Assembly (NCBI GenBank): GCA_963714125.1
Contig: OY970234.1
Location: 186,001-250,000 of the forward strand
Length of the DNA stretch: 64,000 bases
Direction of reading: 5' to 3'
Origin: CAWCAW01 sp963714125
GTDB lineage: Bacteria; Actinomycetota; Acidimicrobiia; Acidimicrobiales; UBA8190
How positions within the stretch are numbered: the stretch's first letter is position 1; each line of letters starts with the position of its first letter. A program made the translations under genes and the position numbers. Below, piece by piece: positions 49,485 through 57,562 of this stretch. A model generated the notes under the pieces. The model saw only the letters and a list, made by a program, of their open reading frames with translations, was not told the origin of the DNA and did not search any database.

Positions 49485-50726
49485 CTACAGCGCATGCGTA
49501 TTCGTCAGCTTCAAATGCGCAAGTTGTCCTCTGACGGTGGTCACCAGCGCAGGCGGCACGCCATCTGTCTCATCGCGGGCAGCGGCGATGGCTTCTTCCG
49601 CTCTGCCAAGGAGATCGTCAATGACATGAGTAACCAAACGACTCCCCATACCCCACCGCATTGCTTCGTTGACGATCCGATCTGTAGTCAATCGATCGGT
49701 GCGCCTGACATCATCGATGTACATGGCCAAACGATCGTCTCCATAGTGCAGGGTGCAGAGGACGTCGTACAACGGACTGAGACGTAACGCACCAGAACGC
49801 TCGTGAAGAAGCGAGAAATTCTTCGCATGAGCATCGCCGTTGCCGACGATGACGTTGACGACAACCGCTGCGAGTAACCGCTCGAGCGAGTCTCGTACCG
49901 CCACCGTGGCGAGAATGCCGGCGATCCGAGCCAATGACGGACCTCCGTCTTCTTGATGCTTGGTGTCGGGAGGAATACCAACCGCCTGGCAAAAGTCCTC
50001 TTGATGGGTCCGCTCCACTCCACCGTCTGCACTGACATCTCGGTCATACCGTTCGACGACGATGACTTTGCGGCCAGCGAGTTCCTCCGTCTCGACGTTG
50101 GCGACATCGAGGCCCAGATGCTTGGCGACGCGCATGCAAAACGCCTCGTTCTCGACCGACATGGGGAACCGAGCGACTTCGGGCTTGAGGATGTGGGTGG
50201 ATGGCGTGCCGTCCACTGGCCGGCCCCACCGGCCATTGGCCATACGCGTCAGCACAAGCTTCTCTTGCACGCCCGCCAACGAAACACGCACTCGTCCGCC
50301 AGCACCTAGCGGAGCGCTCCGGAGATTGCCGACGAGATCGGAGGTCTCGTCAGTAGTCAATGGTTCCGCTGTCGCGGTGGTCGCAACGGGAGGAGGTGGA
50401 TCGTCGGCGGGCTGAACGACGACAGCTCCGGCGCAGTCTCGCCCGAGGGAACGAATGAGACCGAACGTGTCGTTGGGTGATTCCCCGACGTCGCGGGCGA
50501 TGTTCGTTCTCGCATCGCCTTCGGGAAGGAGCCCGTCGAGGTACGAGCGAACGACTCCCTGCGGATACGTGCGTGGTGCGACGGGCAAGGCGAGGGTGAG
50601 CAAAGGGGTACCGAGCTCGTAACGATCGAGGGCGGTTGCGGTATAAGTGAGGCGAGGCCCGCGACGATCATTGCCAATAGTGGCAACGTGGTCCCCGTAC
50701 AGCCAGACCGCCAACTCCTCGGCCAC
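49485..50726 (-). CDS. hipA: HipA-family serine/threonine kinase toxin
   Basis: The 413-residue protein has the HipA N-terminal subdomain (LAVWLYGDHVATIGND; LLTLALPVAPRTYPQGVVRSYLDGLLPEGDAR), the SLAGVQEKL loop, ILKPEVARFPMSVENEAFCMRVA, and the kinase core with NVIVGNGDAHAKNFSLL (catalytic Asp) and LSPLYDVLCT (metal-binding). It is complete for the family. The HipB gene lies immediately upstream, and stop and start adjoin at 50726-50727. Confidence 0.93.
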   Translation of the reverse strand: MAEELAVWLYGDHVATIGNDRRGPRLTYTATALDRYELGTPLLTLALPVAPRTYPQGVVRSYLDGLLPEGDARTNIARDVGESPNDTFGLIRSLGRDCAGAVVVQPADDPPPPVATTATAEPLTTDETSDLVGNLRSAPLGAGGRVRVSLAGVQEKLVLTRMANGRWGRPVDGTPSTHILKPEVARFPMSVENEAFCMRVAKHLGLDVANVETEELAGRKVIVVERYDRDVSADGGVERTHQEDFCQAVGIPPDTKHQEDGGPSLARIAGILATVAVRDSLERLLAAVVVNVIVGNGDAHAKNFSLLHERSGALRLSPLYDVLCTLHYGDDRLAMYIDDVRRTDRLTTDRIVNEAMRWGMGSRLVTHVIDDLLGRAEEAIAAARDETDGVPPALVTTVRGQLAHLKLTNTHAL

Positions 50727-50960
50727 CTACCACTCAGCCTTGTCGAGAGTTATCCGGACACCTAGTCGCCTGAGAACCCGGAGAATCCTGATGAGCTGTT
50801 CGGTCTCCTTCCCGTTCTCCAGTTCCGAGAGGTAACTCCGCTGCAAACCGGTGGCCTCAGCCAGTTCGGCTTGGGTCAAACCTGCTTCGGTCCGGTAGTG
50901 CCTGATGGCATCGCCCAACGAGTCGGCGGTGTAGATGCGGTAGGAGTGCCCTGTCGGCAT
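50727..50960 (-). CDS. hipB: HipB-family antitoxin/repressor
   Basis: The 77-residue XRE protein (LGDAIRHYRTEAGLTQAELAEATGLQRSYLSELENGKETEQLIRILRVLRRLG) precedes hipA. Its ATG lies inside the first of four operators, so it would repress its own operon directly. Confidence 0.92.
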   Translation of the reverse strand: MPTGHSYRIYTADSLGDAIRHYRTEAGLTQAELAEATGLQRSYLSELENGKETEQLIRILRVLRRLGVRITLDKAEW

Positions 50961-51051
50961 ATCCCGACAATCATAGCATGTCTGGATATACCGACATCAG
51001 ACATATGCCGAGATATCCGGACATAGCTCGGCCCGTCGGCATATCCCGACA
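50952..51051 (-). promoter_or_regulatory. Four HipB operators and hipBA promoter
   Basis: Four 18-bp partial palindromes of the form TGTCGG-N6-CCGACA lie at 50952-50969, 50979-50996, 51006-51023 and 51034-51051, about 27-28 bp apart. The first includes the hipB start codon. A TATGAT -10 box (50975-50970, minus strand) fits between the first two. E. coli hipBA also has four operators, with a different sequence. Confidence 0.85.
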
Positions 51052-51252
51052 TAGGCCGCGAGACCCCCTCTGAGAAATCGCCGCGTTACACGCTCCGCCT
51101 AGCGTGATGACCGCCCTTGGATCACACCGTGATCCCCCCGTACCGCAGCCTCCAGATGGAGCTGATGCGGTCGCTCGCCTCACCTCGAGGCCTCTGCACT
51201 CTTCGCCCGCAGCATCGTCCTGCGGTCGCACGCCTTTTTGGAGTAACCAGAC

Positions 51253-52071
51253 ATGACTGCATTAACCAACCGCTCGGAGCTCCTGACCCAACTGACCGAC
51301 GGGGTCAGAGGTCTCACGACGTCCGACGAGTGGCGGCGATACCTCGACTTCCAGGGTCGTTTCCACCATTACAGCTACAGCAACGTGCTCCTCATCGCAG
51401 TCCAGAACAGCGAGGCAACTCGGGTAGCGGGCTTCAACACCTGGCGAAAACTCGAGCGCTTCGTCCGCAAGGGAGAAAAGGCCATATGGATTCTGGCCCC
51501 CATGGTTTACAAGGATGCCGACGCTCGGACCGGAGAAACCGACACGGTCATTCGAGGCTTCAAGTTCGTTCCTGTTTTCGACGTATCGCAAACGGAAGGT
51601 GAAGAACTCCCGTCCATTTGCCATCGACTTGAAGGAGACGATCCGGGGGGCCTCTACGACGAGCTCCTGACCATGGCGCAGTCCATCGGCTTCACGGTGG
51701 AGGACTACGACTTTGCGGGAAGCACAAATGGTGACTGCTCCCATGCGCGTCGCCGCATCCGCATCAGGACAGGCAACTCCGCCGCTCAGCGCGTGAAGAC
51801 ACTCACACACGAGATTTCCCACGCCATGCTCCATAACCACTTTCAAGATCGAGCCGTTGCTGAACTAGAGGCTGAGTCGGTTGCCTTCGTCGTCTGTCAG
51901 GCACTTGGCTTGGATTCGGGGGACTACTCCTTCGGGTACGTGGCGACTTGGGCCGGTGGAGGCGAACACGCCATTGCCGGGATCAAAGCATCGTGCGAGC
52001 GGATCCAGAGGTGTGCCGCCTCGATCCTCCAAGCCTTCGAACCTGACCCCCAGGAGATAACGGCGGCGTGA
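51253..52071 (+). CDS. ArdC-like antirestriction protein
   Basis: The 272-residue protein has an ArdC N-terminal ssDNA-binding-like domain (about 1-130; RYLDFQGRFHHYSYSNVLLIAVQNSEATRVAGFNTWRKLERFVRKGEKAIWILAP). A zinc metallopeptidase-like domain follows with HEISHAML and the ELEAESVAFVVCQALGLDS helix. Such proteins travel on conjugative elements and protect entering DNA. The ATG is at 51253. Confidence 0.88.
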   Translation: MTALTNRSELLTQLTDGVRGLTTSDEWRRYLDFQGRFHHYSYSNVLLIAVQNSEATRVAGFNTWRKLERFVRKGEKAIWILAPMVYKDADARTGETDTVIRGFKFVPVFDVSQTEGEELPSICHRLEGDDPGGLYDELLTMAQSIGFTVEDYDFAGSTNGDCSHARRRIRIRTGNSAAQRVKTLTHEISHAMLHNHFQDRAVAELEAESVAFVVCQALGLDSGDYSFGYVATWAGGGEHAIAGIKASCERIQRCAASILQAFEPDPQEITAA

Positions 52072-52114
52072 CCGCCGCCCGATTCAGTCCGACCAGCCCG
52101 ATTGGCAGTATCCG

Positions 52115-53032
52115 TTGCGCAACCGTGAACCCAAAGGTCCACCTGAGGACCTCCAAAACCTCATCCCCATTTGGAAGGGCTCTCTCCGAGCTCAGAACCG
52201 CAGTCCCAGAACGATCAAATCGTATGGGGAGACTGTCCGCCTCCTGGCGGACTTTCTGGAGACACATGACCTCTCCACGGCGGTGACCGACCTAAAGCAG
52301 GAGCATCTCGAGCTCTTCATCAGCGACCAGTTGGAACGTTGGCGTCCTGGGACTGCCGCGGTTCGATTTCGCTCGCTCAAGCCATTCTTCAAATGGCTCG
52401 GCGACAGGGGGCTGATTTCCATCTCGCCCATGGCGACTATGAAGGCTCCGCGCATACCCGACCGTCCCGTGCCCGTCGTCGGTGATCAGGATCTCCGGAC
52501 TCTGCTCAACGCCTGTGAGGGTGACGAATTCGAAGATGTCAGAGATCGAGCTCTTCTTCGCGTCATGATCGACACGGGCGCCCGCTTGTCTGAAGTGACC
52601 GACATCGGAGTCGCCGACCTCGACCTTGATGACTCGACCGTCACCGTGGTCGGCAAAGGGCGGCGGCGGCGAACGGTTCCCTTTGGCCCCAAGACAACGT
52701 CGGCGCTAGCTGACTATATGGAGAAGCGTCGTGAGCATCACCGCAACGAAATGGCGGCGCTCTGGCTGGGCACGAAGGGTGCGCTCACGACATCGGGTGT
52801 CGCCCAACTGCTTCGGCGCCGATGTGCCCAAGCCGGCATCGAACGCATTCACCCTCATCAACTCCGGCACACCGCTGCACACAACTGGCTCGCATTGGGA
52901 GGCAGCGAAGGTGACGCCATGCGTCTGTTCGGATGGCGCTCGCGCGACATGCTCAGCCGCTACGGGGCCGCCTTGGCTGACGAGCGGGCCCTGGTGGCGT
53001 ATCGGCGCCTCAGCCCGGGCGACCGGCTTTAG
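52115..53032 (+). CDS. XerC/D-like tyrosine recombinase
   Basis: The 305-residue protein has the SAM-like N-domain (SPRTIKSYGETVRLLADFLETHDL). The catalytic domain has IDTGARLSEVTDIGVADLD (first Arg), HPHQLRHTAAHNWLALGG (HxxR), FGWRSRDMLSRYGA (tyrosine). TTG at 52115 is the likely start, 44 bases after ardC. Its 3' end overlaps the convergent gene by four bases. Together with ardC it suggests remains of a separate mobile element. Confidence 0.88.
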   Translation: MRNREPKGPPEDLQNLIPIWKGSLRAQNRSPRTIKSYGETVRLLADFLETHDLSTAVTDLKQEHLELFISDQLERWRPGTAAVRFRSLKPFFKWLGDRGLISISPMATMKAPRIPDRPVPVVGDQDLRTLLNACEGDEFEDVRDRALLRVMIDTGARLSEVTDIGVADLDLDDSTVTVVGKGRRRRTVPFGPKTTSALADYMEKRREHHRNEMAALWLGTKGALTTSGVAQLLRRRCAQAGIERIHPHQLRHTAAHNWLALGGSEGDAMRLFGWRSRDMLSRYGAALADERALVAYRRLSPGDRL

Positions 53033-53607
53033 CTATCGCTAGGCCGGCGGCCGGTGAGGTCCAGAAGCCGTGTCTGCATATCCGCATCTGCCCCGAGAGT
53101 TCCCGAGGGGCCGGAGCCGAATACGCCAATGCTGGCGATCACCGCTTCCATGGGCTCGAGGTTGCCGTACACGCGAGCCACCAGATCTTCGGGGAGGCGT
53201 TCGTCGCCTCCGATCGACCGGGCGAGGTCCCAGGTGTGCAACAAGAGATCCCCGATACGGAACTCCACCAGTTGTGCCGCGGGCATGTCGCCCATGGGGT
53301 GGTGAACGGTCTTCGTCACGTCGAGACCTGAGCCCAAAGCGGAAAGCTGCGCGTCGAGCGATACGTCGCAGGCGCCGAGCGGGTCGTCGTACGCCGAAGC
53401 CGGGGAAAAAGAGCTCCGGGCTTCGTCGAGCGAGCAGCCGCCCACAAGTGCGATCGCCATGTCGTTACCGCCAATCACATGGGCGACCAGGTCAAGAATC
53501 GTCCAGTCCTCGCACGGGGAGGGCGCGTCGAGCTGGGAATTTGTGACGACCCCAAGGCGAGCACGAAAGGTGTCGGTGGCGGCGGCTAAAGCGATGTCAG
53601 CGTCCAT
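53029..53607 (-). CDS. Mycothiol-dependent maleylpyruvate isomerase-fold protein
   Basis: The 193-residue protein shows the actinobacterial TIGR03086-type pattern: MDADIALAAATDTFRARLGVV, SPCEDWTILDLVAHVIGGN, and DLLLHTWDLARSIGGDERL with the metal-binding histidines (AHVIG, LLHTWDLA). The precise reaction is unknown; relatives use or sense mycothiol. ATG at 53607 is preferred, though an ATG at 53619 is in frame. Confidence 0.8.
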   Translation of the reverse strand: MDADIALAAATDTFRARLGVVTNSQLDAPSPCEDWTILDLVAHVIGGNDMAIALVGGCSLDEARSSFSPASAYDDPLGACDVSLDAQLSALGSGLDVTKTVHHPMGDMPAAQLVEFRIGDLLLHTWDLARSIGGDERLPEDLVARVYGNLEPMEAVIASIGVFGSGPSGTLGADADMQTRLLDLTGRRPSDS

Positions 53608-53718
53608 GCCTGTCACCATATCGAGAACTGGCTCCGCCGGCAGTTCCCTACCTCCGGACCGCTGACGGCAACCCTCCCTTTGGTGTTTCGATGATCACCG
53701 GTTATGACAAAGTGAGGC

Positions 53719-54285
53719 GTGGTCGATAGTCAAGATTCGCGAGACGAACTTGAAGCGCGCCTAGCGCATGCCGTTGGAAAACCGATGAGTGCACGCGGCT
53801 TCCAGCAGGCGGCCGATCCGGTAAACCAGCCCATGATCCGTCATTGGGCGGCTGCCTTTGAGGACTGGAATCCTGTCTATACCGATGTCGAGGAGGCGGA
53901 GCGGTCGCGATTTGGGGAGATCGTCGCCCCACCGTTGATGCTTCAGACGTGGACAATGGCGACACCGATCATCAAAGGCATCGCCGAACGCGGCGGGTCG
54001 CCCGTCGAAGGTGACGGCACCACTCCGATGGCAGCACTTGACGAGGCCGGCTTTGTGGGCACGCTCGGCACTAATTCTGAGTTTGAGATCCACCGCTACC
54101 TGCGACTTGGGGACGTGATCTCATCCACGACCATCATCGAGTCCATCTCTGAAGAGAAACAGACTCGTTTGGGTCCCGGCAGGTTCATCACATGGGCGAC
54201 CACATATACCGACGAAACCGGTGAGGTCGTCGGGCTGCAGCGTTTTCGCATCCTGAAGTTCAAACCAGACGGAGCCTCATCGTGA
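53719..54285 (+). CDS. MaoC-fold dehydratase subunit (FAS1-like)
   Basis: The 188-residue hot-dog protein has HWAAAFEDWNPVYTD, VAPPLMLQTWTM, NSEFEIHRYLRLGDVIS and TYTDETGEVVGLQRFRIL. It overlaps the next MaoC gene by four bases. The pair resembles the ChsH1/ChsH2-like split hydratases used in steroid side-chain breakdown. The DUF35 domain of ChsH2 is absent here, so the substrate is uncertain. GTG start after AGTGAGG. Confidence 0.82.
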   Translation: MVDSQDSRDELEARLAHAVGKPMSARGFQQAADPVNQPMIRHWAAAFEDWNPVYTDVEEAERSRFGEIVAPPLMLQTWTMATPIIKGIAERGGSPVEGDGTTPMAALDEAGFVGTLGTNSEFEIHRYLRLGDVISSTTIIESISEEKQTRLGPGRFITWATTYTDETGEVVGLQRFRILKFKPDGASS

Positions 54286-54743
54286 CTGCCGACCGAGCAA
54301 GCGGAAAACGACCACGGCTCCACTTTGATGACGTACAGGTAGGCGACAAACTCACCCCTCTTGAGGTCGACGTGACCGCAACCGTCATCGTGGCAGGCGC
54401 TCTCGCAACACGGGACTTCATGCCGGTACACCACGACCGGGATTACGCCAACTCTCAGGGGGCCCCCGACATCTTCATGAACATTCTGTCGGACACGGCG
54501 TACTGCAGCCGCTTTCTTACCGATTGGGCGGGACCTGACACCAAGATCCGACGGTTAGCGATTCGCTTGGGCGTACCGATGTTCCCCGGAAACAAACTCC
54601 GTTATTCAGGCACCGTGACACGCTGCGATCGGCGAGATGGTTTGGGCCTGGTGGAGGTCGAGTTCCAAGCTTTGAATGATCTGGGCGAACATATAACAGG
54701 TACCGCGGAACTCGATCTTCCGTTGGCTAACAAAGATGCCTGA
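54282..54743 (+). CDS. MaoC-fold dehydratase subunit
   Basis: The 153-residue hot-dog protein has the MaoC hydratase segment ATRDFMPVHHDRDYANSQGAPDIFMN (with the catalytic D and H), and strand-rich NKLRYSGTVTRCDRRDGLGLVEVEFQALN. It is probably the active subunit of a heteromeric enoyl-CoA hydratase with the preceding gene. Confidence 0.85.
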   Translation: MTADRASGKRPRLHFDDVQVGDKLTPLEVDVTATVIVAGALATRDFMPVHHDRDYANSQGAPDIFMNILSDTAYCSRFLTDWAGPDTKIRRLAIRLGVPMFPGNKLRYSGTVTRCDRRDGLGLVEVEFQALNDLGEHITGTAELDLPLANKDA

Positions 54744-54853
54744 CCGCCCGTGGTCCGAGGATGAATTCCGCACATGCGGCGGCAACGGATCCGGCAGCAC
54801 TTCCACTGGTCGACACTCCGCACTCCGGGCGACAACACCCCGGAGCTCATCTT
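54727..54853 (-). pseudogene. RelE-type toxin remnant
   Basis: Downstream of the phd-type antitoxin the minus strand reads ELRGVVARSAECRPVEVLPD in one frame. It then reads SVAAACAEFILGP in another, followed by a stop. These are the first two blocks of a RelE/ParE toxin. A frameshift and 3' truncation have removed the rest, replaced by the end of the convergent MaoC gene. Confidence 0.7.
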
Positions 54854-55144
54854 TCAGGATCCCATTTGCGCTTCGGTCAGAAGTCCGCGGACAGTTGCCT
54901 CATCCAACCCGTCGCCATTAGCGATCTCCGTCTCCGCAACCTGCAAACGTCTTTGCGTTCCGGGGTCACAAAGAAGTTCGAGGGTGCCTTCGATGGTTTC
55001 AAGGTCCTCCGCTGCCACGAGCACAACATATGCCCGGCCGTTCTTTGTAATCTGCACACGCTCGTGCGTCGCGGCGACCCGATCGACGATCTCAGATAGA
55101 CGCGCTTTTGCTTCGGACAGTGGCAATGTACTCACAGGTTCCAA
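54854..55144 (-). CDS. Phd/YefM-type antitoxin
   Basis: The 96-residue protein has the Phd N-domain (TLPLSEAKARLSEIVDRVAATHERVQITKNGRAYVVLVAAEDLETIEGTLELL) and a C-terminal toxin-binding helix. It is intact although its RelE partner, immediately downstream, is broken. Confidence 0.88.
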   Translation of the reverse strand: MEPVSTLPLSEAKARLSEIVDRVAATHERVQITKNGRAYVVLVAAEDLETIEGTLELLCDPGTQRRLQVAETEIANGDGLDEATVRGLLTEAQMGS

Positions 55145-55229
55145 TTATGGTCTGTCAACTTTTGTTGGCGGTGGCAGGCCATGTTCCCGCGATCCTGACT
55201 GACCTTGCATGCTCCCGTATTGTGGCCGC

Positions 55230-55799
55230 ATGACTCCAAACGCCCCTCAAACTCCCGGTCAGAGCGTGTTTCGGCTGCGCATCCAACTTAGGGACGTGAC
55301 CCCGGTCGTATGGCGACGGATCCTGGTTCCAGGGAGTATTCGAATGGCCAAGCTCAGTTCGATCCTTTTGGCCTCCATGGGTTGGAATAACTCACACCTC
55401 CACGCCTTCTCAATCGGCGAGAAACGCATTGGCATGTGCTTCGACGACTATCCCGAAGACGAGATCGATGAAACTAGCGTAACCGTCCTCCAGACCCTCC
55501 GCGAGGAGCGACGCTTCGTCTTTGAATATCACTTCGGCGATGGCTGGGACCACGACGTGATCATCGAGGACCTGACGTGGTCCTACCTTGGATTGAAGTT
55601 CGGCGTGTGTCTCGAATGTGAGAACGCTTGCCCGCCCGACGATGTCGGTGGCATACATGGATATGGCCGCTTCCTGGAAGCGGTGACCGATCCTGCGCAC
55701 CAAGAGCACGACGGGATGACCGACTGGGTCGGCGGACCGTTCGATCCGGCCGAGTTCGACCTGGCCAACGTCAATGCCTTATTGCAAAAGGTGCGCTGA
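55230..55799 (+). CDS. Plasmid pRiA4b ORF-3-like protein
   Basis: The 189-residue protein has the family core (VFRLRIQLRDVTPVVWRRILVPGSIRMAKLSSILLASMGWNNSHLHAF, FEYHFGDGWDHDVIIED, ENACPPDDVGGIHGYGRFLEAVTDP, WVGGPFDPAEFDLANVN). The biochemical role is unknown. A TATTGT box ends six bases before the ATG at 55230, suggesting a leaderless message. Confidence 0.88.
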   Translation: MTPNAPQTPGQSVFRLRIQLRDVTPVVWRRILVPGSIRMAKLSSILLASMGWNNSHLHAFSIGEKRIGMCFDDYPEDEIDETSVTVLQTLREERRFVFEYHFGDGWDHDVIIEDLTWSYLGLKFGVCLECENACPPDDVGGIHGYGRFLEAVTDPAHQEHDGMTDWVGGPFDPAEFDLANVNALLQKVR

Positions 55800-55828
55800 G
55801 TAACGCAACCGTGCACCTGATCCGATAA

Positions 55829-55856
55829 AGCAGATGACGAACAGTCAGATGCTCTC
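55829..55856 (+). repeat. Dispersed 28-bp motif, copy 1
   Basis: The motif runs AGCAGATGACGAAC then AGTCAGATGCTCTC, with TGAC...GTCA inverted halves. The other copies are at 56849, 60069, 60548 and 61817, all in the same orientation and all in gaps next to toxin-antitoxin-like modules. Confidence 0.7.
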
Positions 55857-55925
55857 GGCGTTAAACCTTTGAGGCGTTAGCCAATTACGCCCATGGCGCC
55901 AGCGTGGCTCCCTAGACGCCCGCGG

Positions 55926-56123
55926 CTATGACGCCTTGTGGACGGCCTTCGGGCTCAGTAGGAGTACCTCTGGTTCTTCACCTTCTTCAAGCTCGATGGC
56001 GACGCGAACCTGAGCAGGAGGGCTGCCCCAAATATCTGTGATCGTCCCCGAAATCTCGTCGAGACCCCAAAGAACCTTGACTCGGTCTCCAACTCGCAGC
56101 TTGTCTTCACTTACGCTCACCAC
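55926..56123 (-). CDS. Small SH3-like protein, HEPN partner
   Basis: The 65-residue beta-rich protein (LRVGDRVKVLWGLDEISGTITDIWGSPPAQVRVAIELEEGEEPEVLLLSPKAV) looks like one SH3/KOW-type barrel. GTG start at 56123, overlapping the upstream HEPN gene by seven bases. It may be an antitoxin or RNA-binding accessory; that role is inferred from gene order. Confidence 0.6.
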   Translation of the reverse strand: MVSVSEDKLRVGDRVKVLWGLDEISGTITDIWGSPPAQVRVAIELEEGEEPEVLLLSPKAVHKAS

Positions 56124-56737
56124 GGCTCCACTCCAGTCTGGCTACGTAAATTGTCCCACACGATGCGGTCTAACGATGTGGCAGCCCTGTTCAGTACTGC
56201 GAGCTGCCTTCGACCCCATGTCACCGTGTCCGAGTGTCCTTGGCGCCGATGTTCGTCCACCTGGCGCTGATTCCCGTGAGCAAGGGCATTGCGGACAGCG
56301 ACGAGAGCGTTATACCGGCCAGGGTCAGTTCCCCCGGTGTCAACATTCCACCTGGCGTTCCGCTGCGCGAGCTTACCTTCAAGGTTTCGCAAACCGAGAC
56401 GGCCAAAATCAGTGCGAAGCGCTGCAAGTGTTGCATTACCTGAGTCGATGCTTCGACCCCGAGTCATTGAAGCCGTGAGAACCGTTACTAGACCCTTTGG
56501 TGGAGCAGAAATATCAACGAGGTGCTCCGTGGCCAGGTCGTAGAGATCTCGAACAAACCCTTGAAACTCCGCCACCATGCGCATGATGTACGCATGCGCG
56601 AGAGGTCGGCCGATTTCCAAGGGTCGTCCAGGTCCCTCGACTTCTCCCATGTCGGCGTGGGCTTGAGCGAGGCTCTCAATCGAATTCCGGCGGTCGCCGC
56701 GCCACCTCTGTAGCGCAATTGACTGGCTGTACGGCAC
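56117..56737 (-). CDS. HEPN-domain protein
   Basis: The 206-residue protein is all-helical and ends in a HEPN-type R-x4-6-H motif (NALVAVRNALAHGN), as in the RiboL-PSP-HEPN group of predicted RNases. It is followed by a small SH3-like protein in an overlapping frame, a layout seen for toxin-antitoxin pairs. RNase activity is inferred. Confidence 0.7.
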   Translation of the reverse strand: MPYSQSIALQRWRGDRRNSIESLAQAHADMGEVEGPGRPLEIGRPLAHAYIMRMVAEFQGFVRDLYDLATEHLVDISAPPKGLVTVLTASMTRGRSIDSGNATLAALRTDFGRLGLRNLEGKLAQRNARWNVDTGGTDPGRYNALVAVRNALAHGNQRQVDEHRRQGHSDTVTWGRRQLAVLNRAATSLDRIVWDNLRSQTGVEPW

Positions 56738-56848
56738 TCTGACGAATTTAGCGAAGTGGTGTAACAGTCAACCCCGAAGGCATCGTTCGCCTTGGTCGGT
56801 ATAAAATTTCAGTTCTCAGGATCTGAACGCCAGTCCGAATCATTCGAC

Positions 56849-56876
56849 AGCGGATGACGTCAAGTCAGATGCTCTC
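56849..56876 (+). repeat. Dispersed 28-bp motif, copy 2
   Basis: The motif runs AGCGGATGACGTCA then AGTCAGATGCTCTC. It lies between the HEPN pair and the DUF4160/HTH pair and is closest in sequence to copy 1. Confidence 0.7.
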
Positions 56877-56883
56877 CTGGATT

Positions 56884-57363
56884 TCAGCTGGCCCGGCGAC
56901 GTGACCGGTTCCTTACCTCGAACTCCACCTCTGCTCCAAGGACGTACAGAAGCGACATCAACTGGCGGAGCGACTTGGCGTAGTTCGTGGGGTCTAGCAG
57001 CCGGTAGAGCTGGGTCGGCGAAGTGTCGAGCAAGCGGGCGGTCTCACGAGCGGAAAGCCCGGACGCTTCGTAGCGCTCCTTGGCTTCAAGTGTGAGCCGG
57101 TACAGAGTGAGCTCAGCCATGTAGGAGGGGTCTTCGTTGTACTCAAGCACAGCATCGAGATGCACGCTGCCTTCGGCCCCTGACGCAAGCCGATAGCTGA
57201 AGCCCTCCCGTCCGAGCTCGGGGTCCACATACACATCGGCGATTCGGTCGTCGGCCGAGGGGGTCGGCTCGGCTTTGTTGTACGGAAAAACAAAGGCGTC
57301 GCGTCGGGTATGCACCTCGAAGGCTCGCCTGCGGTTGTTGGCGACGACGCTCTGTATCTTCAT
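56884..57363 (-). CDS. HTH antitoxin-like protein of a DUF4160 pair
   Basis: The 159-residue protein has an N-terminal beta domain (AFEVHTRRDAFVFPYNKAEP; DVYVDPELGREGFSYRLASGAEGSVHLDAVLEYNEDP) and a C-terminal helix-turn-helix (ASGLSARETARLLDTSPTQLYRLLDPTN). It overlaps the preceding DUF4160 gene by four bases. It is likely the DNA-binding antitoxin. Confidence 0.75.
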   Translation of the reverse strand: MKIQSVVANNRRRAFEVHTRRDAFVFPYNKAEPTPSADDRIADVYVDPELGREGFSYRLASGAEGSVHLDAVLEYNEDPSYMAELTLYRLTLEAKERYEASGLSARETARLLDTSPTQLYRLLDPTNYAKSLRQLMSLLYVLGAEVEFEVRNRSRRRAS

Positions 57364-57554
57364 AGCTTCCCCTCTTCGGCCAGCTCTTCGATGAGCCGGC
57401 GGATCCGGGCAGTGACTCGGCCTTTCATCGCTTCGTTGTGCTCAAGGTCCCACTTAACGATCAAATCCCCATCCCGGTAGATGTGGACGTGGCGCGGGCT
57501 GTGATCACCCACCCAAGTCAGGAAGACGTACCCGCCCCGTCGAATCTTGGGCAC
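57360..57554 (-). CDS. DUF4160-family protein
   Basis: The 64-residue protein has the DUF4160 core (GYVFLTWVGDHSPRHVHIYRDGDLIVKWDLEHNEAMKGR). It is encoded first in the pair, like HigBA order, and is the candidate toxin. GTG start at 57554 with a TAACAT box six bases upstream. Confidence 0.75.
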   Translation of the reverse strand: MPKIRRGGYVFLTWVGDHSPRHVHIYRDGDLIVKWDLEHNEAMKGRVTARIRRLIEELAEEGKL

Positions 57555-57562
57555 CCCAATAT

